A DNA stretch of 64,000 nucleotides from Thermocrispum municipale DSM 44069. GTDB taxonomy: Bacteria; Actinomycetota; Actinomycetes; Mycobacteriales; Pseudonocardiaceae. The notes under the pieces are model-generated. The model saw nothing but the letters and a program-made list of their open reading frames with translations. It had not been told where the DNA came from and ran no database searches. Position 1 is the stretch's first letter, and each line of letters begins with the position of its first letter. Location: the NCBI RefSeq assembly GCF_000427825.1, contig NZ_ATYT01000004.1, forward strand, positions 271,399 through 335,398, given 5' to 3'. This document shows, one piece after another, positions 56,985 to 64,000 of this stretch. A program made the translations under genes and the position numbers.

Positions 56985-58013
56985 GTGACCACCGGTTCCC
57001 CTGCTACCGTCGGCCCGCGCACGGCGGGCGTCTGGACACCCGAGTTGCGACGTGCGCGCCTGCACTTCGTCACCGGCAAGGGCGGCACCGGCAAGACCAC
57101 CGTCGCCGCGGCGCTGGGGATCGCGCTGGCCGCGGGCGGCCGCAAGGTGCTGTTGGTCGAAGTGGAAGGCCGCCAGGGCATCGCGCAGCTGTTCGACACC
57201 GAACCGCTGCCCTACGGTGAGCGCCATCTGGTCTCCGCGCCTGACGGCGGTGAGCTGCGCGCGCTGCACATCGACGCCGAAGCCGCGCTGCTGGAGTACT
57301 TCCAGATGTTCTACAACCTCGGCTTCGCCGGCCGCACGCTGCGTCGCATGGGTGCCATCGAGTTCGCCACCACGCTGGCGCCCGGCCTGCGGGACGTGCT
57401 GCTCACTGGAAAGATCAAGGAGTGCGTCACCCGTACCGACAACGGCCGCTACGTCTACGACCACGTCGTGGTCGACGCCCCGCCGACCGGCCGGGTGGTG
57501 AAGTTCCTGGACGTCACCAGAGCGCTGACCGACGTCACGCGCAGCGGCCCGATCAAGAACCAGGCCGACGGCGTGGTGAAGCTGATGCACTCGGATCAGA
57601 CCGTGGTGCACGTGGTGACGCTGCTGGAGGAAATGCCGATCCGCGAGACGCTGGAGGCGATCGACGAACTGCAGGCGGAGGACCTGCGCCCGGGCGCCGT
57701 GCTGATCAACCGGGTCCGTCCGCCACGGCTGCCCGACCGCTCGGTGGTCGCTGCCGCGGACGGCCGAGTCGACGCCTCGCGGGTCCGTGCCGGGCTCGTC
57801 GAAGCCGGGCTGGACATCTCCGACGAGGTCATCGAGGGCCTGGTCGCCGAGACGGTGGAGCACGCGATCCGGGTCGCCGCCGAGCGTTCGGCGGCCGAAC
57901 AGCTCACCGCCGCGAACCAGCCGATGCTGCAACTGCCTGATCTCCCGGACGGGATCGACGTCGCCGCGCTGTACGAACTGGCCGAGCTGTTGGTCGAGAA
58001 GGGAGTTCGTTGA
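56985..58013 (+). CDS. ArsA/Get3-like P-loop ATPase (Rv3679-type)
   Basis: 342 residues. Deviant Walker [16 protein letters not shown] near residue 32, the switch/Walker B region [11 protein letters not shown], and the A-type loop [11 protein letters not shown]. One half of a pair; together with the next gene it is analogous to the two ATPase halves of ArsA or a Get3 dimer. The mycobacterial pair (BagA/BagB, Rv3679-Rv3680) has been linked to redox and glycerol tolerance. GTG start; stop overlaps the next ATG by one base. Confidence 0.9.
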   Translation: MTTGSPATVGPRTAGVWTPELRRARLHFVTGKGGTGKTTVAAALGIALAAGGRKVLLVEVEGRQGIAQLFDTEPLPYGERHLVSAPDGGELRALHIDAEAALLEYFQMFYNLGFAGRTLRRMGAIEFATTLAPGLRDVLLTGKIKECVTRTDNGRYVYDHVVVDAPPTGRVVKFLDVTRALTDVTRSGPIKNQADGVVKLMHSDQTVVHVVTLLEEMPIRETLEAIDELQAEDLRPGAVLINRVRPPRLPDRSVVAAADGRVDASRVRAGLVEAGLDISDEVIEGLVAETVEHAIRVAAERSAAEQLTAANQPMLQLPDLPDGIDVAALYELAELLVEKGVR

Positions 58014-59152
58014 TGGCCTCGCGCGGGGCGCTGCAGATCGACCGGCTCATCGACAACCCGAAGACCAAGGTCATCGTGTGCTGCGGGTCCGGCGGCGTCG
58101 GCAAGACCACCACGGCCGCCGCACTCGCGTTGCGGGCCGCCGAACGTGGCCGCACCACCGTGGTGCTGACCATCGACCCGGCGCGCAGGCTGGCCCAGTC
58201 GCTCGGCCTGGACGAACTGGACAACGTGCCGCGCAAGGTCGAGGTCGAAGGATTCGACCCGAAAGGTGAACTCTGGGCGATGATGCTCGACATGCGTCGC
58301 ACGTTCGACGACATGATCATCGCCCACACCGACCCGCAGCGGGCGCAGGAGCTGCTGGCCAGCCCCTTCTACCAGACGATCTCCACGTCGTTCTCCGGCA
58401 CACAGGAGTACATGGCGATGGAGAAGCTCGGCCAGCTGGTGGCCGACGCGGAGTGGGACCTGATCGTCGTCGACACCCCACCGTCCCGGTCGGCGCTGGA
58501 CTTCCTGGACGCGCCGAAGCGACTGTCCAGCGCGCTGGACGGCCGGATGATCCGGTTGCTGACCGCACCGGCGCGAGCGGGTGGTTGGGGCATCCGGAAA
58601 GCCCTGACGGCCAGCCTGGCGCTCGGCATGAAAGCGGTGTCGACCGTCATCGGTGGCCAGCTGCTCACCGATGCGTCGGCGTTCATGCAGGCGTTCAACT
58701 CCACCGCGGGCGGATTCAAGGAGCGCGCGCAGAAGACCGCCGAGCTGCTGCGCTCGCCGGGTACCGCGTTCCTGGTCGTTGCCGCGCCCGAGCCGGACGC
58801 GTTGCGCGAGGCGTCGTTCTTCGTCGAGCGGCTTTCCTCGGAGTCGATGCCGCTGACCGGGCTGGTGGCCAACCGCACCCACCCGGTGCTCGCCGACCTG
58901 CCCGCGCCGCGCGCGCTGGCCGCGGCCGAGGCACTGGAAGCCAAGAAGTCCGCGCCCCTGGCCGCGGCCGTGTTACGGCTGCACGCCGACCGGGTCGCGC
59001 TGGACAAACGCGAACGCCGGCTGCTGCAGCGCTTCACCCGAGCTCATCCGGACGTTCCCATGGTCGGCGTGCCCGCGCTCCCCCGCGACGTGCACGACAT
59101 CGCCGGCTTGCGCATCATCGGCGAGCGCCTGGCCGGCAACGGAAACGCCTGA
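58013..59152 (+). CDS. ArsA/Get3-like P-loop ATPase (Rv3680-type)
   Basis: 379 residues. Deviant Walker [17 protein letters not shown] near residue 28, [15 protein letters not shown], the switch region [15 protein letters not shown], and a C-terminal half with [11 protein letters not shown] overlapping the upstream stop (TGATG); a TTG one codon earlier is also in frame. Expected to form a heterodimer with the preceding ATPase. Confidence 0.9.
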   Translation: MASRGALQIDRLIDNPKTKVIVCCGSGGVGKTTTAAALALRAAERGRTTVVLTIDPARRLAQSLGLDELDNVPRKVEVEGFDPKGELWAMMLDMRRTFDDMIIAHTDPQRAQELLASPFYQTISTSFSGTQEYMAMEKLGQLVADAEWDLIVVDTPPSRSALDFLDAPKRLSSALDGRMIRLLTAPARAGGWGIRKALTASLALGMKAVSTVIGGQLLTDASAFMQAFNSTAGGFKERAQKTAELLRSPGTAFLVVAAPEPDALREASFFVERLSSESMPLTGLVANRTHPVLADLPAPRALAAAEALEAKKSAPLAAAVLRLHADRVALDKRERRLLQRFTRAHPDVPMVGVPALPRDVHDIAGLRIIGERLAGNGNA

Positions 59153-59167
59153 GAAACAGCGAGGGCC

Positions 59168-59470
59168 TCAGCCCGCCCTGGCGGGCAGCTCCTCGTGGTG
59201 TTCCCGCCGGGCGGCGTCCAACAGGTCCGCCCAGGATTCCACCTCGGGACGGCGACGCAGCAGCGCCCGCCGCTCCCGTTCGGTCATTCCTCCCCACACG
59301 CCGAAGCTGATCCGGTTGTCCAGCGCTTCGGCAAGACATTCGGTACGCACCGGACACCCCATGCAGATCAGCTTGGCCCGGTTCTGCTCCGCCCCTCGAA
59401 CGAACAAGCCATCCGGATCGGTGTCACGGCACGCGGCGTGCACGCGCCAATCCGGTTGCGTGTTACTCAT
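59168..59470 (-). CDS. whiB4: WhiB-family Fe-S regulator (WhiB4/WblA type)
   Basis: 100 residues. Four cluster cysteines: HAACRD, CMGCPVRTEC, with the GVWGG turn and the basic C-terminal ERRALLRRRPE. By order it is orthologous to Rv3681c (WhiB4) and Streptomyces WblA, redox/NO-sensing transcription factors. ATG start. It is divergent from ponA2, with two abutting palindromes between the genes. Confidence 0.95.
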   Translation of the reverse strand: MSNTQPDWRVHAACRDTDPDGLFVRGAEQNRAKLICMGCPVRTECLAEALDNRISFGVWGGMTERERRALLRRRPEVESWADLLDAARREHHEELPARAG

Positions 59471-59516
59471 AAACCCCCAGCTCCCTCACTGGTCACGGTT
59501 CTCACACTCCACCCAA

Positions 59517-59546
59517 GGCACTCCCCAGTGCCAACGTGAGACGTTG
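59517..59546. promoter_or_regulatory. Two abutting perfect palindromes in the whiB4-ponA2 intergenic region
   Basis: GGCACT-CCCC-AGTGCC (59517-59532) directly joined to CAACGT-GAG-ACGTTG (59532-59546). They are 47 bases upstream of the whiB4 ATG and about 120 bases upstream of the ponA2 start. Candidate operators for one or two regulators. Confidence 0.55.
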
Positions 59547-59664
59547 ACGGACTGTAGAGGTTTCTGGTTCCCCTTGGCGAGTCGGGTCCGGTCAAATCGT
59601 GACCAACAGGGGTGACTCCAGCGTGTGACGCCGACCTTACGGGGGTAGCACGTAGCATCGAAAC

Positions 59665-61833
59665 GTGCGTAGGACGGACGGAATCCTCAAGCTCCTCGGG
59701 CTGTGTCTGTTGGCCGGTGTGCTGGTGGCCGGCCTGTTGTTCCCGATCGTGGGCGGGGCAGGTGTGCTGTCCAACCAGGCCAGCGCCACGGTGGAGAACA
59801 CCTCGACCGAGCTGGCCAACGAGGCTCCGCCGCTGGTCACCACGGTGACCGACCGGCACGGCAAGCCGATCGCCACGTGGTATCAGCAGTACCGCATCCC
59901 CACCGCCCCGGACGAGATCTCCGACGCCATGAAGTGGGCGTTGATCTCGATCGAGGACCGTCGCTTCTACGAGCACAAGGGTGTCGACTGGAAGGGCACC
60001 GTCCGCGCGGCCATCTCCAATACGTCGGGCGGCCAGACGCAGGGTGCGTCCACGCTGACGCAGCAGTACGTCAAGAACTACCTGATCAACGTCGTCTACT
60101 GGAACGACAACGACCCCAAGCACCGGATCGGCAGGCAGAAGGCGCAGGAGCAGTCGATCGCGCGCAAGCTCAAGGAAGCCCGCATCGCGATCAACCTCGA
60201 GTCGAAGATGACCAAGGAGGAGATCCTCACCGGGTATCTGAACGTGGTGGAGTTCTCCCGGCGGATCTTCGGCGTCGGCGCGGCGGCGAAGGCGTACTTC
60301 AACACCACCGCCAAGGAGCTGGATCCGGCGCAGGCCGCGCTGCTGGCAGGCATGGTGAACAACCCGGCGGCGCTGGACCCGTGGACCCACCCGGAGGCGG
60401 CCAAGAAGCGCCGCAACCTGGTGCTCGACCAGATGGTGCTGAACCGCAAGCTCGCCAAGGAGGATGCGGAGCGCTACAAGAAGCAGCCGCTCGGGGTGGT
60501 GCCGGGCGGGCCGAAGAAGCCGCCCGCCAACTGCGTGGGTGCCGGTGCCACCGACGGCTTCTTCTGCCAGTACGTCGAGGACTACCTGGTCAACGAGGTC
60601 GGATTGAGCCGCGACCAGCTTTACACCGGTGGCTACACGATCCGCACCACGTTGGACCGCAAGGCGAACCGGGCGGCGGCGAAGGCCACCGAGGAGCAGG
60701 TGCCGAAGGAGAACGACGACGTCGCGCTCACCCTGTCGCTGGTCAAGCCGGGCAAGAAGCGGCACGAGGTGGTGGCGCTGGCCGCGAACCGGGACTACGG
60801 CGGTGACAAGGAGAAGAACGAGACGTTCCTCGCCTTGCCCGCGGGCGTCTACAACACGCAGGGCGCGGGCTCGTCGTACAAGATCTTCACCGCGGCCGCG
60901 GCGATGCAGAAGGGTGTCGTCGGCATCCAGGACCGGATCCCGGCCCCTGGCCGCTACACGTCGAAGGTGTTCGGCGGCGGTAACCCGCGGTGTGGTCAGC
61001 GGCCGGACGGCGTGGTGCCGTACTGCGTGCAGAACTACGCAGGCACACCGGGCGGCAACCCGACGCTGCAGCAGGCGCTGGCGAACTCGCCGAACACCGC
61101 GTTCGTCATCCTGGAAGAGCGCACCGGCATGAAGCCGATCGTCGACATGGCCTACAAGCTGGGCATGCGTAAGACGATGAGCAGCAACATGCAGGGCAAG
61201 AAGCCCGACCCGTCGTCGGACGACCCACTGGTGGCCGAGGATCTGCGGCAGCACTTCGGACCGTCCAAGACCTCCCCGGGCAAGGGCTCGTTCACGCTGG
61301 GCCCGGCGCCGCTGAGCGGCCTCGAGTTGGCCAATGTCGGCGCGACCATCATGAGCGACGGCCGCTGGTGCCCGCCGACGCCGATCATGGAGATCCGGGA
61401 CCGCAACGGCAAAAAGGTCCCGATCAAGGAGGCCAAGTGCGAACAGGTCATCTCCAAGGGCCTGGCGAACGCACTGGCGGAGGGGCTGAGCAAGGACCAC
61501 GTCTCGGGCACCGCGGCGGGCGCGGCCAGGCAGGCGGGCTGGAACCGTCCGATGATCGGCAAGACCGGCACGGCGCAGGACCACAAGGCGTCGACGTTCG
61601 TGGGCGCCACGCCGTTCATGTCCGGCGCGGCGATGATCTTCCAACCGGACGGCAATGCGCAGCCGCTGTGCGTCGGCGGTCCGATGGGCGCGCACACGTG
61701 CAGCGAAGGCAACATGTTCGGTGGTGTGATCCCGGCCAGGACGTGGTTCAACGCGATGAAGCCGATCCACGAGGGACTGCCGAAGAAGGGCATCCCGAAG
61801 GCCCCCAAGAAGTACCTGCACGGCAACGGCTGA
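59665..61833 (+). CDS. ponA2: Bifunctional class A penicillin-binding protein PonA2
   Basis: 722 residues. One N-terminal membrane helix (LLGLCLLAGVLVAGLLFPIV). GT51 glycosyltransferase: SIEDRRFYEHKGVDWKGTVR and QGASTLTQQYVKNYL. Transpeptidase: SxxK in AGSSYKIFTAA, SxN in ANSPNTAF, KTG in IGKTGTAQ. No C-terminal PASTA domain is visible, unlike mycobacterial PonA2 as I recall it. GTG start. Builds and cross-links peptidoglycan. Confidence 0.95.
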   Translation: MRRTDGILKLLGLCLLAGVLVAGLLFPIVGGAGVLSNQASATVENTSTELANEAPPLVTTVTDRHGKPIATWYQQYRIPTAPDEISDAMKWALISIEDRRFYEHKGVDWKGTVRAAISNTSGGQTQGASTLTQQYVKNYLINVVYWNDNDPKHRIGRQKAQEQSIARKLKEARIAINLESKMTKEEILTGYLNVVEFSRRIFGVGAAAKAYFNTTAKELDPAQAALLAGMVNNPAALDPWTHPEAAKKRRNLVLDQMVLNRKLAKEDAERYKKQPLGVVPGGPKKPPANCVGAGATDGFFCQYVEDYLVNEVGLSRDQLYTGGYTIRTTLDRKANRAAAKATEEQVPKENDDVALTLSLVKPGKKRHEVVALAANRDYGGDKEKNETFLALPAGVYNTQGAGSSYKIFTAAAAMQKGVVGIQDRIPAPGRYTSKVFGGGNPRCGQRPDGVVPYCVQNYAGTPGGNPTLQQALANSPNTAFVILEERTGMKPIVDMAYKLGMRKTMSSNMQGKKPDPSSDDPLVAEDLRQHFGPSKTSPGKGSFTLGPAPLSGLELANVGATIMSDGRWCPPTPIMEIRDRNGKKVPIKEAKCEQVISKGLANALAEGLSKDHVSGTAAGAARQAGWNRPMIGKTGTAQDHKASTFVGATPFMSGAAMIFQPDGNAQPLCVGGPMGAHTCSEGNMFGGVIPARTWFNAMKPIHEGLPKKGIPKAPKKYLHGNG

Positions 61834-61901
61834 CCGGCTCGGGACGTGATGCGGCGAACTAACGGCCCACGTCGCTGCCTGCGCCGACGTATCCTCGGTG
61901 C

Positions 61902-62879
61902 GTGGTGAACAGCAGGCTGCGAGCAGCAGTGGGAACCCTCGCCGCGGCAGGCGTCGCGGGCGTGACCTACGCATCCGCGATCGAGCGTCGGCTCTGGACG
62001 TTGCGTACCGCACAGCTGCCGGTGTTGCAGCCGGGATCTCGCCCGCTGCGCGTGCTGCACATCTCCGATCTGCACATGCTGCCCGGGCAGACGTCGAAGC
62101 AGCGCTGGGTGGCCTCGCTGGCTGCATTGGCTCCCGACTTGGTCGTCAACACCGGGGACAACCTCGCGCATCCCGCCGCCGTCCCCGCGGTCCTGCGCGC
62201 GTTCGGGCCGCTGTTGAACGTGCCGGGTGTTTTCGTCTTCGGCAGCAACGACTATTTCGCGCCGAAACCGAAGAACCCGGCCCGTTATCTGATGCCGCGC
62301 GGGCGCAAGAAGCTGATCCACGGTCCCGAGCTGCCGTGGCAGGACCTGCGCGCGGCGTTCATCGAGCACGGCTGGCACGACCTGACCCATCAGCGGGTGC
62401 CGCTGCAGGTGGCCGGCCAGTCGCTGTTCGCCGCGGGCGTGGACGACCCGCACCTGCAGTTCGACCGGTACAACGAGATCGCCGGGCGGGCGGACGCTTC
62501 GGCGGCCGTCCGGATCGGGCTGACGCACTCGCCGGAGCCCCGGATTCTGGACGCCTTCGCCTCGGACGGCTACGACTTGGTGCTGGCCGGCCACACGCAC
62601 GGCGGGCAGTTGCGGGTGCCGGGCATCGGCGCGCTGGTCACCAATTGCGATCTCGACCGCTCCCGAGCCCGGGGCGCCAGCCGCTGGGGTGCGGACATGT
62701 GGTTGCACGTTTCCGCTGGTCTCGGCACTTCTCCGTATGCGCCGGTGCGGTTTGCCTGCCCGCCGGAGGCCAGCCTTTTGACGCTGGTTCCGCGGGACTG
62801 GAAGCACGATCGCACGCAGCGAGACTCCCGGTTGAAAGCGTGGCGAAGGGGTCAGCTAAACTCTGTCTCGGCCCGTTAG
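61902..62879 (+). CDS. Calcineurin-like metallophosphoesterase
   Basis: 325 residues. An N-terminal hydrophobic segment (VGTLAAAGVAGVTYASAIERR) is followed by the metal-binding motifs HISDLHMLPG, VNTGDNL, GSNDYF (GNHD/E equivalent with Asp), and LAGHTHGGQL. Orthologue position of Rv3683. Likely membrane-associated; substrate unknown. GTG start (another GTG follows at once). It ends four bases before tRNA-Pro, which leaves the tRNA promoter inside this gene. Confidence 0.9.
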   Translation: MVNSRLRAAVGTLAAAGVAGVTYASAIERRLWTLRTAQLPVLQPGSRPLRVLHISDLHMLPGQTSKQRWVASLAALAPDLVVNTGDNLAHPAAVPAVLRAFGPLLNVPGVFVFGSNDYFAPKPKNPARYLMPRGRKKLIHGPELPWQDLRAAFIEHGWHDLTHQRVPLQVAGQSLFAAGVDDPHLQFDRYNEIAGRADASAAVRIGLTHSPEPRILDAFASDGYDLVLAGHTHGGQLRVPGIGALVTNCDLDRSRARGASRWGADMWLHVSAGLGTSPYAPVRFACPPEASLLTLVPRDWKHDRTQRDSRLKAWRRGQLNSVSAR

Positions 62880-62883
62880 CCAT

Positions 62884-62957
62884 CGGGGTGTGGCGCAGCT
62901 TGGTAGCGTGCCTCGTTCGGGTCGAGGAGGTCGTGGGTTCAAATCCCGCCACCCCGA
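62884..62957 (+). tRNA. tRNA-Pro (anticodon CGG)
   Basis: 74 nt: acceptor CGGGGTG/CACCCCG, anticodon stem CCTCG/CGAGG with loop TTCGGGT (CGG), T-arm with GGTTCAAATCC. Only the discriminator A follows; CCA is not encoded. No att-like duplication of its 3' end is seen nearby. Confidence 0.96.
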
Positions 62958-62968
62958 CGGTGCCTGAT

Positions 62969-63002
62969 GAAGCGGCCTGCGAGTTCTCTCGCAGGCCGCT
63001 TC
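62969..63002 (+). terminator. tRNA-Pro terminator
   Basis: Perfect 15-bp stem GAAGCGGCCTGCGAG / CTCGCAGGCCGCTTC with a TTCT loop, followed by GTCGTTTCC. Confidence 0.88.
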
Positions 63003-63036
63003 GTCGTTTCCGGCCCGCCCGTGCAACGATCTTCCC

Positions 63037-64000
63037 GTGCAGTATCCAACGCCTGAGGTCCCCGATCGGCTGTTCGACGACGACGCTGCGGAATCTCGCT
63101 GGCGTGCGCGGTTCACCGCGCCGCGGATGTCCGCCCCGGACTGGGCTCAGGACGCTCCGTCGGCCAACCTGTACGTCTCCAACGCCAGCGGCGTGTGGGA
63201 GGTGTACGCGTGGGACCGCGACCGCGACGAGCACCGCAAGGTGACCGACCGGCCGAACGGCACCATGCACGCCGACATCGCGCCGGACGGCTCGGCGATC
63301 TGGTGGTTCGACGACACCGACGGCGACGAGTTCGGCCGTTGGATGCGCCAGCCGTTCACCTCGGGACCTGGCGCGGCCGAGGTGGCAGTCGAGGACGTGC
63401 ACGCGGGATATCCGGCGGGGCTGGTCATCGGACACCGGCTCGTGGGTGTCGGCGTCTCCACCGACGACGGCTCGAAGCTGTTCGTGCACGCGGACGGCCA
63501 CACGCGCGCGGTGTACGAAAGCGAGCACGACGCCGGCATTTCGGCCCTTTCCCGGGACGAGAAGCTGCTGGCGATCTCGCATTCCGAGCACGGCGACTCG
63601 CGCCATCCCGCGTTGCGGGTGCTGGCGCTGGCGGACGACAGCACCGTCGGCGAGCTGTGGGACGGTCCGGGCCGTGGTCTGGAGGCGTTGGAGTTCTCAC
63701 CGGTCGCGGGTGATCAGCGCCTGCTGGTGCAGCACGAACGCCGCGGACACGAAGAACTGCTGGTGTGGGACGTCCGCACCGACGAGCAGACCGAGCTGCG
63801 CATCGACCTGCCCGGCGAGATCACCGGGACCTGGTACCCGGACGGCCAGGCGCTGCTGATCCTGCAGCACCACCAGGCACGAAGCACCCTGCACACCTAC
63901 CGACTCGACACCCTGCACACCTACCGACTCGACACCGGCGAGCTCACCCCGCTGCCGACCCCAGCAGGCGTCATCGGCAGCGCCGGCGTGCGGCCCGACG
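63037..64000 (+). CDS. S9-family prolyl oligopeptidase (N-terminal propeller part), cut by window end
   Basis: The open frame runs to the window edge (321+ residues visible). GTG start. The sequence shows repeated beta-propeller blades typical of S9 peptidases (LYVSNASGVWEVYAWDRDRD, HADIAPDGSAIWWFDDTDGD, ISALSRDEKLLAISHSEHGD, GTWYPDGQALLIL). The catalytic alpha/beta-hydrolase domain would lie beyond the window. An in-frame eight-residue duplication (TLHTYRLD twice) occurs near the right edge. Confidence 0.85.
   Translation, partial: MQYPTPEVPDRLFDDDAAESRWRARFTAPRMSAPDWAQDAPSANLYVSNASGVWEVYAWDRDRDEHRKVTDRPNGTMHADIAPDGSAIWWFDDTDGDEFGRWMRQPFTSGPGAAEVAVEDVHAGYPAGLVIGHRLVGVGVSTDDGSKLFVHADGHTRAVYESEHDAGISALSRDEKLLAISHSEHGDSRHPALRVLALADDSTVGELWDGPGRGLEALEFSPVAGDQRLLVQHERRGHEELLVWDVRTDEQTELRIDLPGEITGTWYPDGQALLILQHHQARSTLHTYRLDTLHTYRLDTGELTPLPTPAGVIGSAGVRPD
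63886..63933. repeat. 24-bp perfect tandem duplication within the S9 peptidase gene
   Basis: Two identical 24-base copies, 63886-63909 and 63910-63933, each encoding TLHTYRLD and keeping the reading frame. It lengthens one propeller strand or loop. Confidence 0.9.

Overview
The window is high-GC DNA with many GTG starts, tightly overlapping genes, WhiB, Crp and Rv-type Tad genes. It comes from a filamentous or mycolata-type actinomycete. A member of the Pseudonocardiaceae is my best guess: it has the mycobacterial-style topA-crp-ponA2 gene order plus a membrane H+-pyrophosphatase and secreted chitinases. The genus cannot be fixed from the sequence alone.

Layout. (1) 1-6.4 kb: a fatty-acid or steroid-type beta-oxidation operon (thiolase fragment, two MaoC half-hydratases, SDR dehydrogenase, acyl-CoA dehydrogenase, acyl-CoA synthetase) ending in a two-domain TetR regulator. 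(2) 6.6-10.6 kb: an alanine/glycine:Na+ symporter preceded by a Crp-type palindrome, then two secreted GH18 chitinases. (3) 10.9-17.1 kb: an accessory region. It holds a class IV aminotransferase plus HTH-SUMF1 pair, a small membrane protein behind four GTTCA repeats, a decayed McrA-like restriction gene, TrmFO, and a 1.7-kb decayed integrative element between two copies of the tRNA-Thr(CGT) 3' end. The element carries a Nudix gene and a frameshifted integrase remnant. (4) 17.2-32.6 kb: core replication and energy genes: holB, an MFS-thymidylate-kinase-like fusion, topA, hppA, a DUF1998-type helicase and a prim-pol-like protein. (5) 32.8-38.6 kb: a compact seven-gene Tad/Flp pilus and secretion cluster, divergent from a HAD phosphatase. 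(6) 38.7-39.1 kb: a strong candidate for the actinobacterial 6S-like/Ms1 RNA, with promoter, long-range closing helix and terminator. (7) 39.2-64 kb: an RpiR regulator, CapA lipoprotein, acs, VIT1-type transporter, nhaA, marP, CoA-Nudix, TlpA-like, nth, crp, MBL hydrolase, RidA, an unlisted 53-residue small gene, a pair of Get3/ArsA ATPases, whiB4, ponA2, a metallophosphoesterase, tRNA-Pro(CGG) and the start of an S9 peptidase.

From about 18.6 kb onward the order parallels, from memory, Mycobacterium tuberculosis Rv3644c-Rv3683 and Streptomyces coelicolor SCO3540-SCO3580, so most core calls are supported by synteny as well as motifs. The accessory region at 10.9-17.1 kb and several regulatory elements (GTTCA repeats, DnaA-box pair, abutting palindromes upstream of whiB4/ponA2, the ncRNA) are where unexplained biology is most likely. 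Gene calls were made by reading; no database search was run.
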